DNA of 64,000 nucleotides from Marinomonas sp. UCMA 3892 (GCF_012726345.1 NZ_PTXN01000002.1:124001-188000), one strand, 5' to 3'; numbered from the stretch's first letter, positions 26,457 to 35,990 are shown. A program made the numbers and translations. The notes: generated from the letters alone by a model not told the origin.

Positions 26457-27863
26457 TTAAAAACCAAAGTACTTCTTGGCGTTTCCAGCACAAATCCCTT
26501 TTACCATCTCGCCTAATAACGCCATGTCTGCTGGGGCTTCACCACGCTCAACCCAGCCACCAATCATTTCGCACAACAAGCGGCGGAAATACTCATGACG
26601 GGTGTAAGATAGGAAGCTACGGGAGTCCGTTAACATGCCGACAAATTGGCTTAACAAGCCCATTTGCGCCACGCTGGTTAGTTGACGTTGCATGCCGTCT
26701 AACTGATCGTTAAACCACCAGCCAGAACCGAATTGCACCTTGCCTGCCACGCCGCCACCTTGGAAGTTACCCGCCATAGTTGCCAACATTTCGTTATGCA
26801 TTGGGTTTAGGCAGTAAAGGATGGTTTTCGGTAACTCGTCACTTTGATCTAAGGTATTCAAGAAACCAGACAAAGGTTCCGCAAAAGCACGATCGTCCAT
26901 GGAATCAAAACCAGAATCACCACCAATCAGTTTAAACATTCTGGAGGAGTTATTACGGCGCGCACCAATGTGCAGTTGCATCACCCAACCTTTCTTGGCG
27001 TATTGCTTACCCAGCCAAACTTGAACTGCACTGGAAAACTGTGCGATCTCAAGTTCGGTTAAAGCTTGTTCACTTATTCGCTTCGTTAGAATGGCATCTA
27101 AATCAGTTTCACTTGGCTCACTAGCAAAACGCATGATTTCAATGCCGTGGTCGGCACTGCGGCAACCATGAGCATCGAACACTTCAAGGCGCTGAGCCAA
27201 AGCTGCGATCAAATCACTAAAACGAGTGATATTGATGTCAGCCGCTTTACCGAGTTTATTTAAGTAATCTTTGAAGCCAACATGGTCGACTTTAAAGGCA
27301 CGATCCGGGCGCCAACTTGGCGTGACAGCAATATCGAAACTATTGTCATTAGCGATAAATTTATGATGTTCTAGACTATCCGCTGGATCGTCTGTGGTTC
27401 CGACCATTTTCACCTTCATTTGCTGCATGATGCCACGTGCTGAAAACTCGGGTTGCTGCAACATTTCATTGCATTGATCCCAAATAGCATCCGCCGTTTT
27501 AGGAGAAAACAATACATCCGTAATGCCAAAAGGACGGCGCAGTTCTAAATGCGTCCAATGGTAAAGTGGGTTGCCAATACACTGAGGCACGGTTTTCGCC
27601 CAAGCTTGGTATTTTTCTTTAAAGCTTGCATTCCCAGTCACTAGGCGTTCTTCAATACCTGCAGTACGCATGGCACGCCATTTATAGTGATCGCCCTCTA
27701 ACCAGATTTCACCAAGGTCGGTGAAACGGCGATTTTCTGCGATTTCTTGCGGGCTTAAATGGCAATGGTAATCATAGATTGGCTGATCGGCTGCATACTC
27801 ATGATATAAGCGCTTCGCGGTTTCTGTGGTCAGCAAAAAATCTTCTGTCATAAAGTTTTTCAT
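26457..27863 (-). CDS. uxaC: Glucuronate (uronate) isomerase
   Basis: This 468-residue isomerase converts D-glucuronate to D-fructuronate (and often galacturonate to tagaturonate). The amidohydrolase-like fold carries the [18 protein letters not shown] metal-site motif near residue 30. It also shows the substrate blocks [19 protein letters not shown] and [14 protein letters not shown]. The ATG at 27863 follows GAGGGAA. It precedes uxuB in the same operon and supplies its substrate. UxaB and UxaA for the galacturonate branch are absent here, so the operon is dedicated to glucuronate. Confidence 0.97.
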   Translation of the reverse strand: MKNFMTEDFLLTTETAKRLYHEYAADQPIYDYHCHLSPQEIAENRRFTDLGEIWLEGDHYKWRAMRTAGIEERLVTGNASFKEKYQAWAKTVPQCIGNPLYHWTHLELRRPFGITDVLFSPKTADAIWDQCNEMLQQPEFSARGIMQQMKVKMVGTTDDPADSLEHHKFIANDNSFDIAVTPSWRPDRAFKVDHVGFKDYLNKLGKAADINITRFSDLIAALAQRLEVFDAHGCRSADHGIEIMRFASEPSETDLDAILTKRISEQALTELEIAQFSSAVQVWLGKQYAKKGWVMQLHIGARRNNSSRMFKLIGGDSGFDSMDDRAFAEPLSGFLNTLDQSDELPKTILYCLNPMHNEMLATMAGNFQGGGVAGKVQFGSGWWFNDQLDGMQRQLTSVAQMGLLSQFVGMLTDSRSFLSYTRHEYFRRLLCEMIGGWVERGEAPADMALLGEMVKGICAGNAKKYFGF

Positions 27864-27877
27864 ATCATTCCCTCAGC

Positions 27878-30277
27878 TTATTTAAGGCTACTTAGTGCGA
27901 TAAGTTGAGAACGCTCAACACGCTTGCCGTTCACATAGAAAGGACGTTGCTCATTGTCTGGCAGAACAAAACTCACTTCTTTGTAAGCTGGCTGCCATTC
28001 ACCTTCTCGTGAAATATTGAGATCAATTCGTTCAAGATCAGATTTCAACGTTATGTTCAGCAACAGATACTTGCCATCTAAATAGCCAGTTGAAAGCCCA
28101 TCATCATCAAACACGGATAAGTCACGCTGACCTGCCCCTTTAAATGGGAAAACAAGGAACTGCCGTTGGGTGTCTTTTTCAGCATCAACATGGGCAATAC
28201 GGCTGCTAGTAGGAATCACACTGCCTGCACGAGCAAGCAAAGGAATCTCTTCTAGCGCGGCTGGCAAGGAAATGTCTTGTCCACCGGCATACCAAGTCTT
28301 ACGGTGGAAGTCGTACCAGCCTTCGCCATTGTCAGGCAAATACACGGGGCGAGTTCGTTGACCTTGCTCTACGACAGACGCTACCAATAAGTCTTTACCC
28401 AATAAGAAGTCGTCGCTTTCTTCATAGGTACGAGCATCAGCTTCATGGTCCAAGAAAGTCGGACGCAACATAGGTTCATGATCTTTGTGCGCCTGCCAAA
28501 GTAGATCGTACAAATACGGCATCAGACGGTAACGCAATGTCATGGCTTCACGAATGATTGGCGTTGCTTCTGGGTACATCCAAGGTTCGTTAACCGTTTT
28601 GTCATCATTCCAAGAATGGATAGTAAAACGTGGGTGCATGACGCCATTTTGTACCCAGCGAACAAAGAGTTCTGGGTCTGGACGATCACCAGAGAAACCA
28701 CCGACATCGTGACCAAGGTTGTACAAACCAGAAAGGCTCATTCCCACGCCCATACGAGTGTTGTAACGCAGGGTTTGCCAGTTGGTACGGTTATCACCAC
28801 TCCAAGTTTGCACATAGCGTTGCATGCCAGGACAACCAGAACGCGAGATCAAATAAGGTCGCAAGTTAGGTGCAAATTCGGTTTGGGCTTCATAAGAAGC
28901 GCGCATCATTAACAACGGTTGCAATGGACGAATCAGCTTAATTGGCGTCGATTTACCAAAGCCAACACAACGAGCGTTACCATCCCAAACTTCGTATTCG
29001 TTATTGTCATTCCAAGTGGAATCGATGCCCTTTTCAAGCAATTGCTCAGTGACATTTTGTTTCCACCACTGGATGGTATTCGGGTTGGTAAAATCTAGAT
29101 GTGAGCCAGAATCATCCCAAAACTGAGAAGATTCAGGCGCATCAAACTCTGAGTCTTGAATGAATAGATTTTGTGAGGCCACTTCATCAAAACGCGGGTG
29201 GTCTTGCAGCAAACACGGCTTGATATTGGCTGCCAGTTTAAGACCGGCTTGATGAAAGTCCTCACTCAATTTAAGCGGGTTTGGTACCTTACTGGTGTTC
29301 CAATTAAACACATAACGCTTATTGCCAATCGAGGTATAACCAGAAGAAAGCTGGAAAGAGTCGCAAGGCATGCTGTGATTGTCACAATGCTTAATAAAAT
29401 CACCTAGTTGCTCTTGAGCGTTTTCAGCATCCGTATAAAGCATGGTGGAGCCACTATAACCAAGGCTCCATTTTGGACCAAAAATGGTTCGCCCCGTCAA
29501 ATTCACATAGGTTTTCGTAACATCTAGAACTTTTTCGCCATACATGAAGTAGAAATCTAGATCCCCCTCATCAGCATGATAGCTACGGTAGTAACCATGA
29601 TAATTGTCTAGCTCGTTACCCAAATCAAACCAACTGGTTGACAAGTTATCGTAGAAAATACCGAAACTCGCTTGCTCGGTTTTCGTAATATAAAAAGGAA
29701 TGTGTTTGTACAATGGATCGGTGTTTTTGGCATCGTACCCCATCGCATCGATATTACGCATTTGATAGCGCGAACCGTGGCGATTTAAGTCTCCAGTTTT
29801 CTCACCTAACCCGTAATACTTCTCTGACAAATCTCGAGCCATGTAATGATGAATATCATTAGACTGCACACCCAGCATATACGCACCACTGTGGCGGTCC
29901 GCAGCAAGATAATGCCATTCACCGGCAGCATCAGCGTATTCCCACGTCAATTTCAACGGTTTTGACAAAGTGACTCGAAGAGAAGACGTAGCAATGCTCA
30001 ACTGATCATCTTGCTCTGACAGTTTAAAGTCAGGGCAGGAGAACCCTTCTGTGCTCATGCGGTCGCGGCCTTGCCAGTTCATTTCACTGCCATTTAGGCT
30101 GTCATTAGGGGAAATGCACCAACTGTTTTCAAGTTGCAAGGTTTTGTTCTTTTTCAACAAAACGCGAATCACGTTGGACTCTAATACAAAAAAGTGCAAA
30201 ACGTGACGATCATCACATTCAATGTCTACACGGTTATTTTCAACGCCAAGAAGCTTCCAATTTTTGATCGGCTTCAT
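27878..30277 (-). CDS. Glycoside hydrolase family 31 enzyme (alpha-glycosidase)
   Basis: This is a 799-residue GH31 protein. It has an N-terminal beta-sandwich (about 1-260), a (beta/alpha)8 catalytic domain with the DSFQLSSGYTS block near residue 306, Asp424 in WNDNNE as the predicted nucleophile and Asp495 in TWSGDNR as the acid/base, then C-terminal beta domains. GH31 includes alpha-glucosidases, alpha-xylosidases, sulfoquinovosidases and lyases, and sequence alone does not settle the substrate. No signal peptide is visible, so it acts in the cytoplasm. It sits between the TRAP permease and uxaC. This suggests that the TRAP system imports an alpha-glycoside of a uronate that this enzyme splits before UxaC; that is inference. 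Confidence 0.88.
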   Translation of the reverse strand: MKPIKNWKLLGVENNRVDIECDDRHVLHFFVLESNVIRVLLKKNKTLQLENSWCISPNDSLNGSEMNWQGRDRMSTEGFSCPDFKLSEQDDQLSIATSSLRVTLSKPLKLTWEYADAAGEWHYLAADRHSGAYMLGVQSNDIHHYMARDLSEKYYGLGEKTGDLNRHGSRYQMRNIDAMGYDAKNTDPLYKHIPFYITKTEQASFGIFYDNLSTSWFDLGNELDNYHGYYRSYHADEGDLDFYFMYGEKVLDVTKTYVNLTGRTIFGPKWSLGYSGSTMLYTDAENAQEQLGDFIKHCDNHSMPCDSFQLSSGYTSIGNKRYVFNWNTSKVPNPLKLSEDFHQAGLKLAANIKPCLLQDHPRFDEVASQNLFIQDSEFDAPESSQFWDDSGSHLDFTNPNTIQWWKQNVTEQLLEKGIDSTWNDNNEYEVWDGNARCVGFGKSTPIKLIRPLQPLLMMRASYEAQTEFAPNLRPYLISRSGCPGMQRYVQTWSGDNRTNWQTLRYNTRMGVGMSLSGLYNLGHDVGGFSGDRPDPELFVRWVQNGVMHPRFTIHSWNDDKTVNEPWMYPEATPIIREAMTLRYRLMPYLYDLLWQAHKDHEPMLRPTFLDHEADARTYEESDDFLLGKDLLVASVVEQGQRTRPVYLPDNGEGWYDFHRKTWYAGGQDISLPAALEEIPLLARAGSVIPTSSRIAHVDAEKDTQRQFLVFPFKGAGQRDLSVFDDDGLSTGYLDGKYLLLNITLKSDLERIDLNISREGEWQPAYKEVSFVLPDNEQRPFYVNGKRVERSQLIALSSLK

Positions 30278-30322
30278 AAATATCTATCTCCAAATATCAT
30301 TAAAATCTGCAAGCTTCTAGTA

Positions 30323-31621
30323 CTAGTAACCAAGCAAAAGAGACGGTAAAAACAAGGTGATTTCTGGAATGAAAGTCACAGCCAACAGCGCCAATAACAA
30401 CAATCCAAATATTGGTAATAACGGCTTAATAACTTGGTCGATTTTCACACCACTTACCGAGCAACCAACAAACAAAGCACTACCCACAGGAGGAGTACAA
30501 ATACCGATACATAAGTTGAAGGTTAGAATGATGCCGAAATGAACCGGATCTATCCCCAATTCCAAAGCAATCGGTAAAAAGATAGGGGTAAAGATTAATA
30601 ATGCTGGCGTCATATCCATGAAGATACCGACGATAAGCAGAATTAAATTGATAATTAACAAAATGATAATTGGGTTATCAGACAAGGCGAGTAAAGCATC
30701 ACTTACCGCATAAGGAATATCAGCATTGGCCATCGCCCATGCCATTGACATGGAAGCGCCAATTAATAGCATGATCATCGACGCCGTCATCACAGAACCA
30801 AGTATGATATTTGGCATGTCCTTTAGGCTAACTTCGCGATAAATAAGCGCTAACAAAAAGGAATATACAACGGCAACTGCAGAGGCTTCCGTGGCAGTAA
30901 ATACACCACCGATAATACCACCCATTATGACAACAATAAGACCTAAGCTCGGCAATGCTCTCAGTGTAATCACGCCTGCTTGGCTTAAAGACACTTTTTC
31001 TGAAACTGGGTAGTTTTTCTTCTTCGCTACGATGGCAACCGCCAACATAACACAAGCGCCCATTAACAGACCTGGCAAGTAACCGCCTAAAAACAAGGCG
31101 CTGATAGAAGTACCACCAGAAATGAGGGAATACACAATCAAAGCATTACTTGGCGGAATCAACAAACCAGCCGGGCTAGAGGTAATATTGACGGCGGTTG
31201 AAAATACTGGGTCGTAGCCACTCTTTTTCTGCAATGGAGCCATAGTGCCACCCACCGCTGCTGCTGCAGCTACAGCCGAGCCAGAAATAGAACCAAACAG
31301 CATGTTGGCAATCACGTTTACATGCCCAAGAGAACCTGGCAAGCGCCCAGCAAGCAGCTTAGAAAACTCTATAAGCCGAAGTGCCAATCCCCCCCGATTC
31401 ATGATGTTTCCTGCCAAAATAAAAAAAGGAATGGCTAATAAAGTAAAACTATCCATTCCTGAGGCAAGTTTTTGCGAAACAACCGACAGTGAAGCATCAA
31501 AAGGCAACGATACCATGATGGATAACAACGAGGAGATCGCAATGGAAAAGGAAATCGGTACACCAAGTACCAACATAGTGAAAAAACTACCGAATAAAAC
31601 GAGCGCAACTAACCATTCCAC
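30323..31621 (-). CDS. dctM: TRAP transporter large permease (DctM)
   Basis: This 432-residue membrane subunit has about twelve hydrophobic segments and drives solute import with the Na+ gradient. The DctM/SiaM blocks GSISGSAVAAAAAVGGTMAP and SSPAGLLIPPSNALIVYS are clear. The start is GTG at 31621 with AAGGAT 8 nt upstream. The order dctQ-dctM, with dctP divergent, is a normal TRAP arrangement. The gene context predicts a hexuronate or uronate-glycoside substrate. Confidence 0.95.
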   Translation of the reverse strand: MEWLVALVLFGSFFTMLVLGVPISFSIAISSLLSIMVSLPFDASLSVVSQKLASGMDSFTLLAIPFFILAGNIMNRGGLALRLIEFSKLLAGRLPGSLGHVNVIANMLFGSISGSAVAAAAAVGGTMAPLQKKSGYDPVFSTAVNITSSPAGLLIPPSNALIVYSLISGGTSISALFLGGYLPGLLMGACVMLAVAIVAKKKNYPVSEKVSLSQAGVITLRALPSLGLIVVIMGGIIGGVFTATEASAVAVVYSFLLALIYREVSLKDMPNIILGSVMTASMIMLLIGASMSMAWAMANADIPYAVSDALLALSDNPIIILLIINLILLIVGIFMDMTPALLIFTPIFLPIALELGIDPVHFGIILTFNLCIGICTPPVGSALFVGCSVSGVKIDQVIKPLLPIFGLLLLALLAVTFIPEITLFLPSLLLGY

Positions 31622-31701
31622 GTTTTTTATCCTTATTATTAGAATTTTAAACCACTAAACAAGGTAACGAGTAGGCGTTACTGTCTAGCATGTAGAGATA
31701 T

Positions 31702-32172
31702 TTAATCTTGAGTTGGAGCAAAAAGATCTCGTAATAAATAAAGAATCATGCAAGCACCGCTTATCGGGATAGCTGAATATACCCAGCCCATTTCAAGCCC
31801 CAAAACCGGAGAAACCTGCCCATTACTGAGTGTTTTCATCACTAATGAACCGCCGCCAAACAGCATAATCACAACAGCAAAAAACAAACCGATTGAGGTA
31901 ATTAGTATTTGCAGAAAGACTTGTTTTCGCCCTTCTAATGTTTGCGATAAGAAATCCATCGCCAAATGTTTTTTCTTCCCTAAAGTAAATGCAGCACCGA
32001 GTAAACCAACCCAAATAAAAAGAAATCGAGCCAATTCATCCGTCGACGTGCTAGGTGCACCCAATACATAACGAGAGAACACTTGCCAGACCACACAAAC
32101 AACGAGAGACACCATCAAAACGATACAAACCGTTGATAAGACGCGGTCTACCACATGAATAAATTTCGCCAT
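31702..32172 (-). CDS. dctQ: TRAP transporter small permease (DctQ)
   Basis: This 156-residue, four-helix subunit pairs with DctM. The family signature RYVLGAPSTSTDELARFLFIWVG is split over residues about 36-58. I chose the ATG at 32172 because GGAGGT lies 7 nt upstream; the longer frame from 32205 adds eleven aromatic residues with no ribosome site. It is first gene of the uronate operon and divergent from dctP across the two UxuR-type boxes. Confidence 0.93.
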   Translation of the reverse strand: MAKFIHVVDRVLSTVCIVLMVSLVVCVVWQVFSRYVLGAPSTSTDELARFLFIWVGLLGAAFTLGKKKHLAMDFLSQTLEGRKQVFLQILITSIGLFFAVVIMLFGGGSLVMKTLSNGQVSPVLGLEMGWVYSAIPISGACMILYLLRDLFAPTQD

Positions 32173-32247
32173 TTTCCACCTCCAGAAGGGATAAAAAGCC
32201 CACAATAGCTTTCACCAATCGACGACATATTGAACCAAACATAGATT

Positions 32248-32259
32248 TTGGTCAACTAA
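32248..32259. promoter_or_regulatory. UxuR-type operator box 1
   Basis: TTGGTCAACTAA matches TTGGTnnACCAA at all but one arm position. Its centre is 22 bp (two helical turns) from box 2. On the minus strand it contains TTGACC (32255-32250), spaced 17 bp from CAATAT (32232-32227), a plausible though weak dctQ promoter. Confidence 0.65.
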
Positions 32260-32269
32260 CTTAACTAGA

Positions 32270-32281
32270 TTGGTTGACCAA
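32270..32281. promoter_or_regulatory. UxuR-type operator box 2
   Basis: TTGGTTGACCAA has perfect 5-bp inverted arms and fits the E. coli UxuR/ExuR core. It contains a TTGACC -35-like hexamer for the dctP promoter. It is the predicted binding site of the UxuR-like protein encoded at 33509-34285, which would block both divergent promoters when no inducer is present. Confidence 0.7.
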
Positions 32282-32302
32282 ATTTAATATGCATGCAATT
32301 AT
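32274..32302 (+). promoter_or_regulatory. Predicted dctP promoter
   Basis: TTGACC (32274-32279) and AATTAT (32297-32302) are separated by 17 bp. The -35 lies within UxuR box 2. The -10 match is only moderate. Confidence 0.5.
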
Positions 32303-32380
32303 GCAAATTCATAACAACGCACCTTGTTTATCCGACAATGTTAAAAATAATATAAAAATACCAAAACGGAGATTTACAGA

Positions 32381-33373
32381 ATGTTAAATATCAAAAAAAC
32401 CAAGCTGCATGTTGCCTCAGCACTACTATTAGGTAGCTTGATGGGCGCTTCATCAATGAGTTTCGCTGACACACTAAAACTGAGTCATAATGGCGACACT
32501 AAGTCTCCAGTTCACAAAGCACTAAAGTTTTTTGCTGATGAAGTAAAAGATAAGACAGATGGGGAACTTAAAGTACGAGTTTACCCAAATGGACAATTGG
32601 GCACCCAACGCGAGTCTTTAGAGTTGTTGCAAAGCGGCGCGCTAGATATGGCTAAGTCAAATGCCAGTGAACTTGAGTCCTTCGACCCTGCTTATGGCGC
32701 TTTCAACATTCCTTATATCTTTAGAGATCGCGAACACTTCTACCGCGCACTAGAAAGCAAAGATGTTGGCCAGAAAATTTTAAGTTCTTCTGCAAAATAT
32801 GGCTTTGTTGGTGTCGCTTATTTTGATGCAGGCTCACGAAACTTCTACGCCTCAAAACCAATACACTCTCCAGCCGATTTAAAAGGCATGAAAATTCGTG
32901 TTCAACCAAGCCCAAGTGCAATTAAAATGATGGAACTAATGGGCGCATCCCCTACCCCACTTCCATTTGGTGAATTGTATACTGCTCTTCAACAGCGCGT
33001 TGTCGATGGTGCCGAAAACAATATTGGTGCCGTAACAACTTACCGCCATGGTGAAGTAGCTAAATACTACACTCGCGATGGTCATGCGATGATTCCTGAT
33101 GTCTTGGTTATTAGTACCAAAACTTGGGATGGCCTATCAGATAAAAACAAAGCAGCCGTTCTAGAAGCAGGTAAAGATGCCACAGCGTATATGAAAAAAA
33201 TCTGGGGTGAGTACACTGAAGAAGAACTTAAAAAAGCGACTAAAATGGGTGTAGAAGTTATTGATGTTGATAAAGACCCTTTCATCAAAGCCGTAGCGCC
33301 AATGTTTCAAGAAGCAGAGCAAAATCCTGTTATCGCTCCTTATGTTAAGGCAATAAAAGCACTCGACAAATAA
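32381..33373 (+). CDS. dctP: TRAP transporter periplasmic solute-binding protein (DctP)
   Basis: This is a 330-residue TRAP binding protein. The signal peptide (about 1-29) is cleaved before DTLKLSHNG. The mature domain has the family blocks PNGQLGTQRESLELLQSGALDMA, MKIRVQPSPS with the carboxylate-binding Arg, and PLPFGELYTALQQRVVDGAENN. The conserved Arg implies an acidic ligand. The adjoining uxaC-uxuB-uxuA genes point to glucuronate or a related uronate. The ATG at 32381 has CGGAG upstream. Confidence 0.95.
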   Translation: MLNIKKTKLHVASALLLGSLMGASSMSFADTLKLSHNGDTKSPVHKALKFFADEVKDKTDGELKVRVYPNGQLGTQRESLELLQSGALDMAKSNASELESFDPAYGAFNIPYIFRDREHFYRALESKDVGQKILSSSAKYGFVGVAYFDAGSRNFYASKPIHSPADLKGMKIRVQPSPSAIKMMELMGASPTPLPFGELYTALQQRVVDGAENNIGAVTTYRHGEVAKYYTRDGHAMIPDVLVISTKTWDGLSDKNKAAVLEAGKDATAYMKKIWGEYTEEELKKATKMGVEVIDVDKDPFIKAVAPMFQEAEQNPVIAPYVKAIKALDK

Positions 33374-33382
33374 GTTAAATCA

Positions 33383-33431
33383 AGCGACTCTTATCTTGGT
33401 GCTATTGTTATAGCAGCAAATAAGAGTCGCT
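33383..33431 (+). terminator. Hairpin between dctP and the uxuR-like gene
   Basis: AGCGACTCTTAT (33383-33394) pairs perfectly with ATAAGAGTCGCT (33420-33431). Within the loop a second stem TGCTAT/ATAGCA forms. Only a loose T-rich stretch follows, so it may terminate partly or protect the dctP message. Confidence 0.6.
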
Positions 33432-33508
33432 CATTATTTGAACGTTTCTTTTTTAAACACATCTGTCTCTAATATTTTCATTGAATTGGCTAAATAAAGT
33501 AGAAAGCT

Positions 33509-34285
33509 ATGATAAATACTCTTGTAAAACCAAAGCGCCTATACCAAGAGGTGGGACTTAAGTTATACGAGGAACTTAGGCAAGGCCAATATAAGGTAGG
33601 AGATCGTTTACCTCCGGAACGTGATATTGCTGAGCAATTAGGCGTGAGCAGAACCTTACTTCGTGAAGCATTAATCATGCTTGAACTAATGGAAATTGTC
33701 GAAGTCCGCAAAGGCAGTGGTATTTATCTTCTAAAGCAACCTACCAGCATTAAATCATCTGACAAATTTGAAGAGTCCCTAGATAAAGATGATGTTGGCC
33801 CCTTTGAAATGATGCAAGCAAGGCAATTGCTGGAAAGTCATGTAGCGGAATTTGCAGCCACTCAAGCAACAAAAAAAGACATCATCAAAATGCGTGATGC
33901 TTTGGAGCTCGAAAAACAAAACATTGATACGGCCGATCAAAATCATGCTGCCGACAAACTGTTTCATTTGGCTATTGCCGAAGCAACGCAAAACAGTGTA
34001 TTGGTCGATCTCGTTGAAAACTTATGGGAAAGACGTGAAAACAGCCCAATGTGGAAACAGCTACATTCACACATTACAGATCAAGCCTATCGAAAAAAAT
34101 GGCTAGTTGACCATGAAAATATTCTTCTTGCGATCCAACAAAAGAAACCGGATATAGCACGAATGGCCATGTGGCGACACCTAGAAAACGTTAAAGATAC
34201 TCTTATGTTATTATCTGAACATCAAGATCCTAATTTTGACGGTTATCTATTTAGCACTAACCCTGTACAGCTCCCCTGCAGCTAA
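33509..34285 (+). CDS. uxuR: GntR-family (FadR subfamily) regulator, UxuR/ExuR-like
   Basis: This is a 258-residue repressor. The N-terminal winged helix (RPYQEVG-like start KRLYQEVGLKLYEELRQG, then RLPPERDIAEQLGVSRTLLREALIMLE) is very close in pattern to E. coli UxuR/ExuR. The C-terminal FCD domain (about 95-225) has the metal/ligand His pattern typical of FadR-subfamily proteins that sense organic acids. It lies downstream of dctP and beside the uronate operon. Two matching operator boxes in the dctP/dctQ gap support its role as the local repressor relieved by fructuronate or a related uronate. The gene symbol rests on similarity and context. Confidence 0.85.
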   Translation: MINTLVKPKRLYQEVGLKLYEELRQGQYKVGDRLPPERDIAEQLGVSRTLLREALIMLELMEIVEVRKGSGIYLLKQPTSIKSSDKFEESLDKDDVGPFEMMQARQLLESHVAEFAATQATKKDIIKMRDALELEKQNIDTADQNHAADKLFHLAIAEATQNSVLVDLVENLWERRENSPMWKQLHSHITDQAYRKKWLVDHENILLAIQQKKPDIARMAMWRHLENVKDTLMLLSEHQDPNFDGYLFSTNPVQLPCS

Positions 34286-34303
34286 CATTCAACAATTTCA
34301 ATT

Positions 34304-34340
34304 ATCCCTTATTACATGACATTAAGTGGCAATAAGGGAT
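34304..34340 (+). terminator. Stem-loop after the uxuR-like gene
   Basis: ATCCCTTATT (34304-34313) pairs with AATAAGGGAT (34331-34340) around a 17-nt loop. There is no proper T-tract, so it is a weak terminator candidate. Confidence 0.45.
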
Positions 34341-34482
34341 GCAGCCTCATTTCAATAAAGCATTTCACTCCATGACATTGTCATAGATACTATTTTTAAC
34401 AAATCTCATCAATCGGTTAATTGCCGTTTTTATATTCCTAGACTATCTATAATAAGAGTCTTTTCTTAAATTGGAATGCATG

Positions 34483-35976
34483 ATGGATCATACTAACGCC
34501 TCAGATTATAAGAAACCAATAAAGAACAATCAGTTGGTTGATAATAGCTTTTTTCAGCAATTAGTCACTTGTTTACCAATGGGTGCTATGGTCGTCAATA
34601 CCGAAGCGGTAATCCTATTCGTCAATGATTCCCTTTCAGACATACTTGGCTATACAAAAAAAGAGTTGATTGGTGCAGACATCGATTTTCTTCTCCCCAA
34701 CCAATTTCAGGCTAACCACAAAAAGCTCATGATGCAGTTCTTTAGCCAGCCTCGTAAACGTCAAATGGGCGTCGGACAAGCCCTTCATGCACGGAAAAAA
34801 AATGGCGACCATATCCCTATTGAAATTGGCTTGAACCCAATAGAACAAGAAGGTCAGACTTTTGTCTTGGCAACATTAATTGACCTTACAACAAGGCAAC
34901 GTGCAAGCAATATGTTCCAACGGTCAATACAGGATGCACCTCATGGCGTATTACTCATTGATGCTGAAGGGATTATTCGATTAACAAATATCGCTCTATG
35001 CCAATCTTTTGGTTATGACTCTGATGAGCTAATCAATCAATCGATGGACATGCTTTTACCGCAACGCTATCGCAAGCACCATAATCATTTACGCGACACT
35101 TTCCATCAAAATCCAACACCAAGAATGATGGGAGTTGGTCGAGACCTTACCGCACTACACAAAGACGGCCGCGAGTTCCCTGTTGAAATCGGGCTCAGCC
35201 CATTTGAAGATGAAGAAGGCAATGAAATGGTACTGGTTTCATTATTAGATATTACCAAGCGCAAACGCTTAGAACAGGAACTGCGTGAAACCAATACCAA
35301 TTTAGAAGAGTTTACTTATGTTGCGTCCCATGACTTACGCTCCCCATTAAGAGGCATTGCTGATTTACTAGAATGGGTTAAAGAAGATCTCGGAGAAACG
35401 CCCTTACCCGATGTAACACGCAACCTTGAGCGCATCAGTGTTCGAATCCAACGTATGGAACAGTTAATAGACAATTTATTAACTTACGCGAGGGCTGGAA
35501 AAGTTGAATCCAACACACAAAATATTAATGTACATTCACTGTTTGATTCTGTTTTCGAATTACTAGAGGTGCCAGAAGGAATCACAATAACTCGTGATAT
35601 CCAAATCGATAACTTCACATCTGTGCTCACGCCGCTTGAAACGGTTATGCGCAATTTGATTAGTAATGCCATTAAACATCATGATCAAGAAAAAGGATCT
35701 ATTACCATAGGCTGTGTTGCCGAAAACAACCTTTGTCATTTTACTATCTGTGATGATGGTCCTGGCATTCCAGAAGCCGCATTTTCTCGTATTTTCCGAT
35801 TATTCCAAACGGTCACATCCAGTGAACGCAGTGGCACTGGAATTGGCTTATCGGTCAGTCGTCGACTGGTGGAAACCCATGGTGGACGCATCAGTGTGGA
35901 AGCAAATCAACATCAACGAGGGGTGACATTTCATGTTTGGTGGCCTAGATTTTTAAGGAAAGACACACATCACTAA
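34483..35976 (+). CDS. PAS-PAS sensor histidine kinase (soluble)
   Basis: This is a roughly 497-residue kinase with no membrane helix. PAS 1 (about 26-136) and PAS 2 (about 146-258) are similar to each other, both with an MGVG motif and a KxGxxxPxEIGL(S/N)P block. The HisKA domain has His283 in FTYVASHDLRSPLRG, and the ATPase domain shows N, DDGPGIP and GTGIGLS boxes. I chose the ATG at 34483 with GGA 7 nt upstream; 34480 is also possible. The HisKA type and the small response regulator 15 bp downstream resemble cyanophytochrome/Rcp1-style pairs, though no chromophore domain is present. The signal is unknown. Confidence 0.9.
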   Translation: MDHTNASDYKKPIKNNQLVDNSFFQQLVTCLPMGAMVVNTEAVILFVNDSLSDILGYTKKELIGADIDFLLPNQFQANHKKLMMQFFSQPRKRQMGVGQALHARKKNGDHIPIEIGLNPIEQEGQTFVLATLIDLTTRQRASNMFQRSIQDAPHGVLLIDAEGIIRLTNIALCQSFGYDSDELINQSMDMLLPQRYRKHHNHLRDTFHQNPTPRMMGVGRDLTALHKDGREFPVEIGLSPFEDEEGNEMVLVSLLDITKRKRLEQELRETNTNLEEFTYVASHDLRSPLRGIADLLEWVKEDLGETPLPDVTRNLERISVRIQRMEQLIDNLLTYARAGKVESNTQNINVHSLFDSVFELLEVPEGITITRDIQIDNFTSVLTPLETVMRNLISNAIKHHDQEKGSITIGCVAENNLCHFTICDDGPGIPEAAFSRIFRLFQTVTSSERSGTGIGLSVSRRLVETHGGRISVEANQHQRGVTFHVWWPRFLRKDTHH

Positions 35977-35990
35977 GAGGAAAGATACTC

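Noticed and set aside
27878..30277. GH31 protein as a sulfoquinovosidase
   Set aside because: The neighbours are uronate genes, with no sulfoquinovose pathway enzymes, and the catalytic block WNDNNE is not the sulfoquinovosidase type as I know it.
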